A stretch of DNA of 9,612 nt from an uncultured Enterococcus sp. (GTDB lineage: Bacteria; Bacillota; Bacilli; Lactobacillales; Enterococcaceae), in the NCBI GenBank assembly GCA_946409145.1, contig CAMJVA010000048.1:1-9612 (forward strand), written 5' to 3'. A program made the translations under genes and the position numbers. The stretch's first letter is position 1. Each line of letters starts with the position of its first letter. The notes below the pieces were generated by a model that was not told the DNA's origin, searched no databases, and was given only the letters and a program-made list of their open reading frames with translations. Below are positions 1-5,213 of this stretch, one piece after another.

Positions 1-110
1 AAATGCGAGGAATTAAAACCCCCCATTCTACGACGACGACGTTTTATTACAGCGGTCGTTTTCAAGAAGAAAAAGAAAAAAATGAATTTTTGCGAGCCAT
101 TGGGCGATGA
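1..110 (+). CDS. folE: GTP cyclohydrolase I, C-terminal fragment (5' end outside window)
   Basis: Reading from base 3 there is an open frame of 35 codons ending in TGA at 108-110; bases 1-2 finish a previous codon. The peptide begins MRGIKTPHSTTTTFYYSGRF and ends NEFLRAIGR. This matches the C-terminus of GTP cyclohydrolase I: the E. coli enzyme, from memory, has RGI, a TTTT run, an aromatic/Gly-Phe turn and EFLRAV at the same places. FolE converts GTP to 7,8-dihydroneopterin triphosphate, the first committed step of folate synthesis, in the cytoplasm. The catalytic and zinc-binding parts lie upstream of the window, so activity cannot be judged. The stop overlaps the next gene's ATG (ATGA), and the next genes fit a folate operon. 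Identification rests on a short tail plus context. Confidence 0.85.
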   Translation, partial: MRGIKTPHSTTTTFYYSGRFQEEKEKNEFLRAIGR

Positions 111-670
111 AAGAAATTTTAGTGGGGAGTCATAATCTAGGGAAAATTGCCGAAATGCAACAGTATTTAGACCTTTTAGGTGAAAAAATTTTATTAAAAC
201 CAGTTAAAATCACCCCTCCCAATGAAACAGGGATGACCTATGAAGAAAATGCTCTACAAAAGGCTAACTATTATTATGAGAAAGAAAAAAAGCCTGTGTT
301 AGTAGATGATGGAGGCTTAGAATTAGAGGCTTTTCCAGAAATTTTAGGGATAAAAACCCAACGCTTTTTTAAAAGTGAGACCAATGAAGGAAAAAATCAA
401 GAACTCACAGAACTTTTTGCCACGGAACCAAATAAAAATATTTCTTTAATTTCTGTTTTAGTCTATTACAAAAATCCTAATGAGTATTTTTTAGAAAAAA
501 GTATTTTAAAGGGAAAATTTGTTTCACCTCGGGGAAATCTTGGTTATGGTTTTGATCCGATTTTTTATTTACCTCAAAAAAATAAAACTTTAGGAGAGCT
601 TTCAGAACGAGAAAGAGGCGCCTTTAGTCCAAGAATTACTAATTTAAAAAAATTAGTGCCTTATTTTTAA
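107..670 (+). CDS. rdgB: HAM1/RdgB-family NTP pyrophosphatase in folate operon
   Basis: A 187-residue protein of the ITPase/HAM1/RdgB family, cytoplasmic enzymes that hydrolyse (d)NTPs to NMP and pyrophosphate, usually ITP/XTP. Visible motifs are SHNLGKIAE (residues 8-16, triphosphate-binding loop), EENALQKA (46-53), VDDGGLELEAF (66-76, canonical ADDSGLEV with the metal-binding acids kept) and GYGFDPIF (146-153). The C-terminal base-recognition motif is altered: canonical EKNxISHR reads ERGAFSPR (169-176), so the usual Lys is Arg and the His is Pro. The ATG overlaps the folE stop and no good Shine-Dalgarno precedes it, so translation is probably coupled to folE. Position between folE and folP suggests, by inference, that it removes pyrophosphate from dihydroneopterin triphosphate rather than, or as well as, cleaning up ITP. 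Family assignment is firm; substrate is not. Confidence 0.88.
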   Translation: MKEILVGSHNLGKIAEMQQYLDLLGEKILLKPVKITPPNETGMTYEENALQKANYYYEKEKKPVLVDDGGLELEAFPEILGIKTQRFFKSETNEGKNQELTELFATEPNKNISLISVLVYYKNPNEYFLEKSILKGKFVSPRGNLGYGFDPIFYLPQKNKTLGELSERERGAFSPRITNLKKLVPYF

Positions 671-680
671 AGGAGAAAAC

Positions 681-1469
681 ATGAAAAATTACAATTTTCA
701 AAAGAAAAATCAAGTCATGGGAATTTTAAATGTCACCCCCGATTCTTTTTCTGATGGAGGAAATTTTCAAGAAGTCAATGAGGCTTTAAAACATGCTGAA
801 AGCTTACTTGAAGCAGGGTGTGACATTATAGACATTGGGGGGCAGTCCACAAGACCTGGGTATGTGGAAGTTTCTTTTCAAGAAGAGTTGCAACGGGTTT
901 TGCCTGTGGTCACTGAATTAAGAAAAAAAACCACTGCCACTATTTCCGTGGATACTTATTTTCCTGAAGTGGCTGAAGCAGTTTTGAAAGCTGGGGCGGA
1001 TATTATTAACGATATTTCTGGATTAGAAAATCCAGCAATGATTGAAGTGTTAAAAAAATTTCCAAATTCAGGCATTATTGTCATGGATAAAAATAAACAT
1101 GAGGATTTAAAAAGTGGTTTGAAAGATTTTTTTCAAAAGAAAACGACTAGCTTAAAAAAGGCTGGAATTTCTTTTGAGCGAATTTGCTTAGATCCAGGAG
1201 TAGGGTTTGGAAAAACCTTAGAACAAAATATTTCTTTAATTCAAGCGCCGCAAAAATATCGTTTTGAAAATTATCCTGTTCTTTATGGGATTTCTAGAAA
1301 GCGAACCATTGGCTCTTTAGTCAATGAAAGTGACGCCAAAAAAAGAGATTACGGTTCCGTGACTGCTTCATTATGGTTATTGAATCACGGGGTAGAAATT
1401 GTCCGCGTTCATGAAGCTTACGGGATGAAACAAGCAGTGACCATGTGGGGAAAATTAAATGAAAAATAA
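681..1469 (+). CDS. folP: Dihydropteroate synthase
   Basis: A 262-residue TIM-barrel enzyme joining 6-hydroxymethyl-dihydropterin pyrophosphate to p-aminobenzoate to give dihydropteroate; it is the sulfonamide target. Motifs run in family order: GILNVTPDSFSDGG (14-27), DIGGQSTRPG (51-60), SVDTY (89-93), INDISG (109-114), DPGVGFGKT (171-179), GISRKR (203-208) and RVHEAYG (242-248). Two details differ from the usual text: GGQSTRPG for GGESTRPG, and VMDKNKHED (133-141) where many homologues have an MHxxGxP segment. The core pterin-binding residues (N17, D91, N110, D111, D171, K207, R242, H244) look intact, so I expect an active enzyme. The start is set by AAAGGAG at 669-675, which overlaps the upstream stop, so the gene is co-translated with the rdgB-like gene. 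Its own TAA lies in the following terminator. Confidence 0.95.
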   Translation: MKNYNFQKKNQVMGILNVTPDSFSDGGNFQEVNEALKHAESLLEAGCDIIDIGGQSTRPGYVEVSFQEELQRVLPVVTELRKKTTATISVDTYFPEVAEAVLKAGADIINDISGLENPAMIEVLKKFPNSGIIVMDKNKHEDLKSGLKDFFQKKTTSLKKAGISFERICLDPGVGFGKTLEQNISLIQAPQKYRFENYPVLYGISRKRTIGSLVNESDAKKRDYGSVTASLWLLNHGVEIVRVHEAYGMKQAVTMWGKLNEK

Positions 1470-1500
1470 GGAGACGAAAAATTTTCGTCTCCTTATTTTT
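1462..1500. terminator. Bidirectional intrinsic terminator between folP and zwf
   Basis: Two perfectly complementary 19-base arms (1462-1480 and 1482-1500) flank a single central base. The GC-bearing core is GGAGACGAAAA / TTTTCGTCTCC; each strand enters through A's and leaves through T's, so it can stop transcription both ways. It includes the folP stop codon (1467-1469) and ends 4 bases before the stop codon of the converging zwf (1504-1506). In practice the A/T centre would open as the loop. Confidence 0.92.
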
Positions 1501-1503
1501 TAA

Positions 1504-3003
1504 CTATTTTTTTAATAATCCGTGTTCAATGTACCAATTTTCAGGCTGCCATACCCAAGTACGTCCATCTTTTCCTAAGAGATCGTCGCTTTCTTTTGGT
1601 CCCATGGTGCGGGCAGGATATTTAGCCAATTTATTATGGGATTGTTCAAAACCTAATTTAATGGCATCAACAATTTTCCAAGAATAAGCCACTTCATCCC
1701 AGTGAGTAAAGTTCGTGGAGTCTCCATTTAAAGCATCTAAAATTAAAGTTTCATAAGCTTCTGGAGAATTAGAAGTTAATTCTTCAGAGTTGCGATAATC
1801 TAATTTTAACGGATGAGTTTGGTACTCATCGCCAATTTCTTTCCCATTAATTTGTAAAGAAATTCCTTCAGTAGGTTGAATATAAATGGTCAAAATATTA
1901 GGAGCATTTTCTGCTTTATTTTCAGTGAAAATATCCACAGGGAATTTTTTAAACGTCACATTAATCCGTGTGCCTTTTTGAGTGAGACGTTTTCCAGTGC
2001 GAATGTAAAAAGGAACCCCAGCCCAGCGGAGATTATTAATAGCTAATTTTCCTGCGACATAAGTTTCTGTTTCAGAAGTTTCAGAAACATTGTCTTCTTC
2101 TGTGTAGGCGACAAAAGTTTCCTCACCTAATTGACCTTTTTCATATTGGCCGAAGACAAAATTTTCTGCCACTTCTTCCGGAGAATAAATCTTTACCCCA
2201 GATAAAACTTTTACTTTTTCTTGGCGAATATCTTTTGCTTTAAACGCAACGGGCATTTCCATAGCTAAAAGAGCGAGAACTTGCAGAAGGTGATTTTGCA
2301 CCATATCTTTTAAGGCTCCGGCTTTTTCGTAATAGCCTCCCCGATCTTCCACACCTAATTCTTCTGAAAAAGTAATTTGCACATTATCAATGGCTTCTCG
2401 GTTCCATAATTTTTCAAAGAGAGGATTAGCAAAGCGCACTGCAGAAATATTTTGCACCATTTCTTTTCCTAAGTAGTGATCAATACGGAAAATATCTTTT
2501 TCTGGGAAAACTTGGGTAATTTTTTCATTTAAGGCAAAAGCAGACTTATAATCTGAGCCAAAAGGTTTTTCAATGACTAAGCGATTGAATCCTTTTTCAG
2601 ATAAAATATTTTCAGAAGCTAAATGTTCTGTAATGGTGCCAAAAAATTGTGGAGACATGGCTAAATAATAGAGATAGTGTCCAGCAATGTCATAATTTTC
2701 ATTAAGCTCATCGGCTAATTTTTTTAAGGTAAGATAATGTTTTGCATCCGTCACGTCATGACTTTGATAGTAAAAATGACTGGAAAAAGCAGCGATTTGT
2801 TCTTCTTCTCCTAAAGAAGCTACAGATTCTCCCACTACTTCTCTAAAATGTTCATCACTCCAAGGACGACGGGCAGTACCAATGACGGCAAAATGTTCTT
2901 TCAACAATCCTTTTTTAAATAAACGGAATAAAGAAGGGTACAATTTCCGTTTAGCTAAGTCGCCAGTAGCGCCAAATAAAATAATTAAAGCTTTATTTTC
3001 CAT
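1504..3003 (-). CDS. zwf: Glucose-6-phosphate 1-dehydrogenase
   Basis: A 499-residue enzyme oxidising glucose 6-phosphate to 6-phosphogluconolactone with NAD(P)+, the entry to the oxidative pentose phosphate route and a main NADPH source. The N-terminal Rossmann fold has GATGDLAKRKLYPSLF (11-26), and R46 in GTARRPW is placed to bind the NADP phosphate. EKPFG is at 145-149, the substrate signature RIDHYLGK at 173-180, the catalytic histidine at H238 in VQNHLLQ, and YIRTGKRL follows in the C-terminal domain. Length is close to the Leuconostoc enzyme (about 485 residues). It is the second gene after the manganese repressor: its AGGAGG site (3009-3014) overlaps the repressor stop codon and sits 5 bases from the ATG. 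No promoter is evident in the junction, so it is probably transcribed from the repressor's promoter. It ends at the terminator shared with folP. Confidence 0.97.
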   Translation of the reverse strand: MENKALIILFGATGDLAKRKLYPSLFRLFKKGLLKEHFAVIGTARRPWSDEHFREVVGESVASLGEEEQIAAFSSHFYYQSHDVTDAKHYLTLKKLADELNENYDIAGHYLYYLAMSPQFFGTITEHLASENILSEKGFNRLVIEKPFGSDYKSAFALNEKITQVFPEKDIFRIDHYLGKEMVQNISAVRFANPLFEKLWNREAIDNVQITFSEELGVEDRGGYYEKAGALKDMVQNHLLQVLALLAMEMPVAFKAKDIRQEKVKVLSGVKIYSPEEVAENFVFGQYEKGQLGEETFVAYTEEDNVSETSETETYVAGKLAINNLRWAGVPFYIRTGKRLTQKGTRINVTFKKFPVDIFTENKAENAPNILTIYIQPTEGISLQINGKEIGDEYQTHPLKLDYRNSEELTSNSPEAYETLILDALNGDSTNFTHWDEVAYSWKIVDAIKLGFEQSHNKLAKYPARTMGPKESDDLLGKDGRTWVWQPENWYIEHGLLKK

Positions 3004-3008
3004 GATGT

Positions 3009-3015
3009 CCTCCTA
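3009..3015 (-). promoter_or_regulatory. zwf ribosome binding site overlapping the upstream stop codon
   Basis: Read on the minus strand the junction is TAGGAGGACATCATG. The TAG (3015-3013) ends the repressor gene and its last two bases belong to the AGGAGG of zwf. Ribosomes finishing the repressor therefore sit on the zwf initiation site, the standard arrangement for translational coupling. Confidence 0.85.
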
Positions 3016-3660
3016 AATTTTTTCCACAAAAATTGTGCTAGCGGCTTTGTAACCTAAGACAATTTTTTTGTGCTGATTTTCTAAAGTCACTGGCCCTTCA
3101 TAAGGGGCAATTTCTGTAATGGTAAATTCTTCTTGCATGGATAAATCTAAACTTACCAAATAATCCAGTAAATCTTTTTCATCAATGACCCGAGAAATTT
3201 TAATCCTTGTTCCAACAGGATATTCAATTAAAGTTTTTCGTTTGACTTCATGAAGATCTTCGTGAAATAAAGGAATTTTTCCTCCATGAGGACAAAAGGT
3301 AGGATAATCTAAGAAAGCATCTGAGCGATTGGCTAAATTATCAGAGGTCACATGTTCCAAAACTTCCGCTTCTTCGTGAACATCGTTAAAAGTATAGTGA
3401 AGTTTTTCCACTAAAAAAACTTCCCACAGTCGATGTTTTCTAACGAGGGAACTGGCGGAACGTAACCCTTTTTCTGTAAGTTGGACTCCCTGATAAGGGG
3501 TGTGTTTTACTAAATCTTCTTTCACAAGCTTCGTGAGCATTTCGCTGACACTAGCAGGGGAAACATCTAGGCCAGAAACGATTTGTTTGTTATTTACTTT
3601 TTGCGTGTCTCCTCCTAATTCTAAAATTAACTTTAAATAATCTTCCCGATTAGGTGTCAT
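3013..3660 (-). CDS. efaR: DtxR/MntR-family manganese-responsive repressor (EfaR/ScaR/SloR type)
   Basis: A 215-residue cytoplasmic DNA-binding repressor. It has an N-terminal winged helix (residues about 1-62, with VSPASVSEMLTKL as recognition helix), a metal-binding/dimerisation domain (about 63-135) and a C-terminal FeoA/SH3-like domain (about 140-215). The metal ligands I recall for streptococcal ScaR all occur at the same residue numbers: D7, E99, E102 and H103 for one site, and E80, C123, H125 (in FCPHG) and D160 for the other. This favours a Mn2+ sensor repressing Mn uptake genes over an iron-type DtxR. The start has GGAG at 3671-3674, 8 bases from the ATG. It is divergent from nagB and the first gene of a unit with zwf. 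As I recall, E. faecalis has the same pairing. The family and metal type are well supported; the symbol is by analogy. Confidence 0.92.
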   Translation of the reverse strand: MTPNREDYLKLILELGGDTQKVNNKQIVSGLDVSPASVSEMLTKLVKEDLVKHTPYQGVQLTEKGLRSASSLVRKHRLWEVFLVEKLHYTFNDVHEEAEVLEHVTSDNLANRSDAFLDYPTFCPHGGKIPLFHEDLHEVKRKTLIEYPVGTRIKISRVIDEKDLLDYLVSLDLSMQEEFTITEIAPYEGPVTLENQHKKIVLGYKAASTIFVEKI

Positions 3661-3697
3661 TTTTGGTGCTCCTTTTTATTCTGATTGTTTTAAGTGT

Positions 3698-3703
3698 AGC
3701 ATA
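3698..3703 (-). promoter_or_regulatory. Probable -10 box for the efaR-zwf unit
   Basis: On the minus strand TATGCT lies about 40 bases upstream of the repressor ATG, preceded by an A/T-rich tract. No convincing -35 exists at 17 bases (TCCAAA there; TTTCCA at 19 bases is a weak alternative), so the promoter may be weak or factor-assisted. Confidence 0.4.
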
Positions 3704-3721
3704 ATTTTTTTAAAATAGTCT

Positions 3722-3751
3722 TTGGAAAGTTTGAAAATTTAACTTTTCCAA
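3722..3751. repeat. Imperfect inverted repeat between efaR and nagB
   Basis: TTGGAAAGTT at 3722-3731 faces AACTTTTCCAA at 3741-3751, complementary apart from one extra T. The inner AAAGTT/AACTTT pair is exact with a 9-base gap. It lies upstream of both divergent genes, close to the -35 region expected for efaR and just upstream of the nagB -35. It could be a regulator site or chance in an A/T-rich stretch; I cannot name the protein. Confidence 0.35.
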
Positions 3752-3760
3752 CTTTTTTAA

Positions 3761-3789
3761 TTGAACTAATTTTTTCTCCATGGTATTAT
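3761..3789 (+). promoter_or_regulatory. nagB promoter (sigma-A type)
   Basis: TTGAAC (3761-3766) and TATTAT (3784-3789) are separated by 17 bases, an almost ideal housekeeping promoter. The predicted transcription start is near 3796, giving a leader of about 27 bases before the nagB ATG. Confidence 0.75.
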
Positions 3790-3803
3790 TGGACTATACC
3801 AAA
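3781..3803. promoter_or_regulatory. Probable NagR/DasR-type operator (dre-like) overlapping the nagB start site
   Basis: TGGACTATACCA at 3790-3801 matches 10 of 12 positions of the dre core TGGTCTAGACCA recognised by the GntR/HutC-type regulators DasR and NagR (YvoA), which respond to GlcNAc/GlcN phosphates. The same region has an exact 6-base inverted repeat, TGGTAT (3781-3786) and ATACCA (3796-3801). Both lie on or just after the -10 box, where a bound repressor would block transcription. The regulator gene is not in this window. Confidence 0.6.
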
Positions 3804-3822
3804 TACAAAAGGAGTCTTTTTT

Positions 3823-4527
3823 ATGAAAATTATCACTGTCAAAGATAATATTGCTGGAGGCAAAAAAGCCTTTGAACTAATTAAAGAAGGTTTAGACAAA
3901 AATTATGACACTTTAGGACTTGCCACAGGATCAACTCCTTTGTCTTTATACGAAGAAATGACAAACAGTACGGTGGATTTTTCAAAGGTGACTTCCGTTA
4001 ACTTAGATGAATATGTGGGCCTTGACGGAGACAATCCTCAAAGCTACCGCTATTTTATGAATGAACATTTATTTGCTAAAAAACCATTTAAAGAAACTTT
4101 TGTGCCAAATGGTAAAGCAGAAAATTTATTAAAAGAATGTGCGCGTTACGATGACATTATTAAAAATCATCCTGTAGATATTCAAATTTTAGGAATCGGC
4201 AGAAATGGTCACATTGGTTTTAACGAACCAGGAACAGCCTTTTCTTCTACTACTCATGAAGTTTCTTTAACAGAATCTACTATTGAAGCTAACAAACGTT
4301 TCTTTGAAAAAGAAGAAGACGTTCCAACAAGAGCTATTTCCATGGGAATTCAATCCATTATGGCGGCTAAAGAAATTATTTTACTCGCTTATGGAGACGA
4401 TAAAGCAGATGCAATTGTGAAATCTTTACAAGGACCAGTAACAGAAGATGTTCCTGCTAGTATTTTACAAAAACATCCTCATGTCACTGTGATTGTAGAT
4501 GAAAAAGCTGCAAGCTTATTAAAATAA
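3823..4527 (+). CDS. nagB: Glucosamine-6-phosphate deaminase
   Basis: A 234-residue cytoplasmic enzyme converting glucosamine 6-phosphate to fructose 6-phosphate and ammonia, the last step of GlcNAc/GlcN catabolism. Phosphate-binding LATGSTPLSLY is at 33-43, NLDEYVGL at 60-67 (D62 as catalytic acid) and GIGRNGHIGFNEPG at 124-137, with H130 and E135 as the active-site relay. N128 replaces the Asp seen in E. coli, as is usual in the Bacillus/Lactobacillales form. The length matches the short Gram-positive type without the allosteric extension of the 266-residue E. coli enzyme. AAGGAG about 8 bases upstream fixes the ATG. It stands alone between its own promoter and terminator, not next to nagA, with a dre-like operator at its start site, which suggests induction by amino sugars. 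Confidence 0.96.
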   Translation: MKIITVKDNIAGGKKAFELIKEGLDKNYDTLGLATGSTPLSLYEEMTNSTVDFSKVTSVNLDEYVGLDGDNPQSYRYFMNEHLFAKKPFKETFVPNGKAENLLKECARYDDIIKNHPVDIQILGIGRNGHIGFNEPGTAFSSTTHEVSLTESTIEANKRFFEKEEDVPTRAISMGIQSIMAAKEIILLAYGDDKADAIVKSLQGPVTEDVPASILQKHPHVTVIVDEKAASLLK

Positions 4528-4551
4528 TAAATAAGAAGTAAGATTTAATTC

Positions 4552-4583
4552 AATCTAGGGCAAAATTTGTCCTAGATTTTTTT
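4552..4583 (+). terminator. Intrinsic terminator of nagB
   Basis: AATCTAGG (4552-4559) pairs with CCTAGATT (4571-4578), extended by a G-T wobble and a C-G pair (4561/4569) around a small A/T loop. It runs straight into a T tract (4577-4583), 24 bases after the nagB stop. Confidence 0.88.
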
Positions 4584-4636
4584 ACCTTTAAAATAATTTA
4601 AAGAAGAGAAGATTTCTCCCCAAAAAATAGCAAATA

Positions 4637-4645
4637 TGGTAGACT
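4637..4645 (+). promoter_or_regulatory. Possible extended -10 promoter for the small membrane protein
   Basis: TGGTAGACT has the TG-n plus TAnnnT form of an extended -10 box, 29 bases before the ATG at 4674. No recognisable -35 lies 16-18 bases upstream. The nagB terminator makes a separate promoter likely, but this exact site is tentative. Confidence 0.4.
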
Positions 4646-4673
4646 ACAAGTAAAGAACAGGGGAGGGAAATTC

Positions 4674-5021
4674 ATGAAAAAAAGACCTTGGCCCTTTGTG
4701 GTGGGCGCCTCACTAGTAGGTGTTGCTTATGGTTTAGTAACTAAAAAGAAAAAGCAAGATTTAAAAAATAATTGGGCAAAAAAATATGTAGGCAAATGGC
4801 AGTTTAAAAATAAAAACCAAATTAATATTTTAGAAATCACTGCAGACTTTCATTTATTAGTGAATGATAAAAAATTAGCGGGTGTATTAGAAGAATTAAG
4901 TCAAGAACAACTAGTTTGGCAAGATAATTTTGGTTACCATATTAAAATTTTAGCTGACGATAAAGCACCTGTCACCATTTATGATGAAGCAGATAATGTG
5001 ACGTATTTACTAGAAAAATGA
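4674..5021 (+). CDS. Small membrane-anchored protein, DUF4828-like
   Basis: A 115-residue protein of unknown function. It starts MKKRPW, has one hydrophobic stretch (residues 7-22) and then KKKK, so it is probably held in the membrane by a single N-terminal helix; there is no signal-peptidase motif or lipobox. The rest (about 38-115) looks like a small beta-rich domain: YVGKWQF, NILEITADFHLLVNDKKLAG, LVWQDNFGYHIKIL and PVTIYDEADNVTYLLEK suggest successive strands of a lipocalin-like fold. This pattern resembles the DUF4828 family of enterococci and lactobacilli as I remember it. A strong GGGGAGGG site lies about 7 bases upstream of the ATG. Terminators on both sides make it monocistronic. Real gene: high confidence; function: unknown. 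Confidence 0.8.
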   Translation: MKKRPWPFVVGASLVGVAYGLVTKKKKQDLKNNWAKKYVGKWQFKNKNQINILEITADFHLLVNDKKLAGVLEELSQEQLVWQDNFGYHIKILADDKAPVTIYDEADNVTYLLEK

Positions 5022-5052
5022 GTCTTCTCCAAGGATTGGGAAGGCTTTTTTT
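5021..5052 (+). terminator. Intrinsic terminator after the small membrane protein
   Basis: AGTCTTCTC (5021-5029) pairs with GGGAAGGCT (5038-5046) with two G-T wobbles and an 8-base loop, followed by T's to 5052. The stem begins on the last base of the stop codon. Confidence 0.82.
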
Positions 5053-5100
5053 ATTTTAAGAAAATTTATTTTTCTTATTTAGAAATAGGGCGAAATTTTT

Positions 5101-5121
5101 AGTTTAAATGGTGTTTAAACT
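5101..5121. promoter_or_regulatory. Perfect 8-base inverted repeat upstream of the MFS gene, candidate operator
   Basis: AGTTTAAA (5101-5108) and TTTAAACT (5114-5121) are exact inverted complements around TGGTG. The repeat is 52-72 bases before the TATAAT of the transporter gene, a distance suited to an activator, although a repressor is possible. It has no GC-rich stem and so is not a terminator. The cognate regulator is unknown. Confidence 0.45.
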
Positions 5122-5169
5122 TCACTTTTTTGTCTTTTTTCTCATAACCCTTTAAAAAAAATTAGGACT

Positions 5170-5178
5170 TGTTATAAT
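5170..5178 (+). promoter_or_regulatory. MFS gene promoter, extended -10
   Basis: TGTTATAAT combines a perfect TATAAT (5173-5178) with the TGn extension. The -35 region is poor (TTTAAA at 5151-5156, 16-base spacing), which fits an extended -10 promoter or one needing an activator. The predicted leader is about 30 bases. Confidence 0.65.
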
Positions 5179-5213
5179 GAAGTAATGTGTTTTTTTGAAA
5201 GGGGTTTTAAAAA

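Noticed and set aside
3013..3660. Iron-type DtxR/IdeR repressor
   Set aside because: The FCPHG motif and ligands at residues 7, 80, 99, 102, 103, 123, 125 and 160 follow the ScaR/SloR manganese pattern as I recall it.
3661..3822. Catabolite-responsive cre site before nagB
   Set aside because: No match to the TGWNANCGNTNWCA-type pattern was found by eye; the inverted repeats there fit other regulators better.
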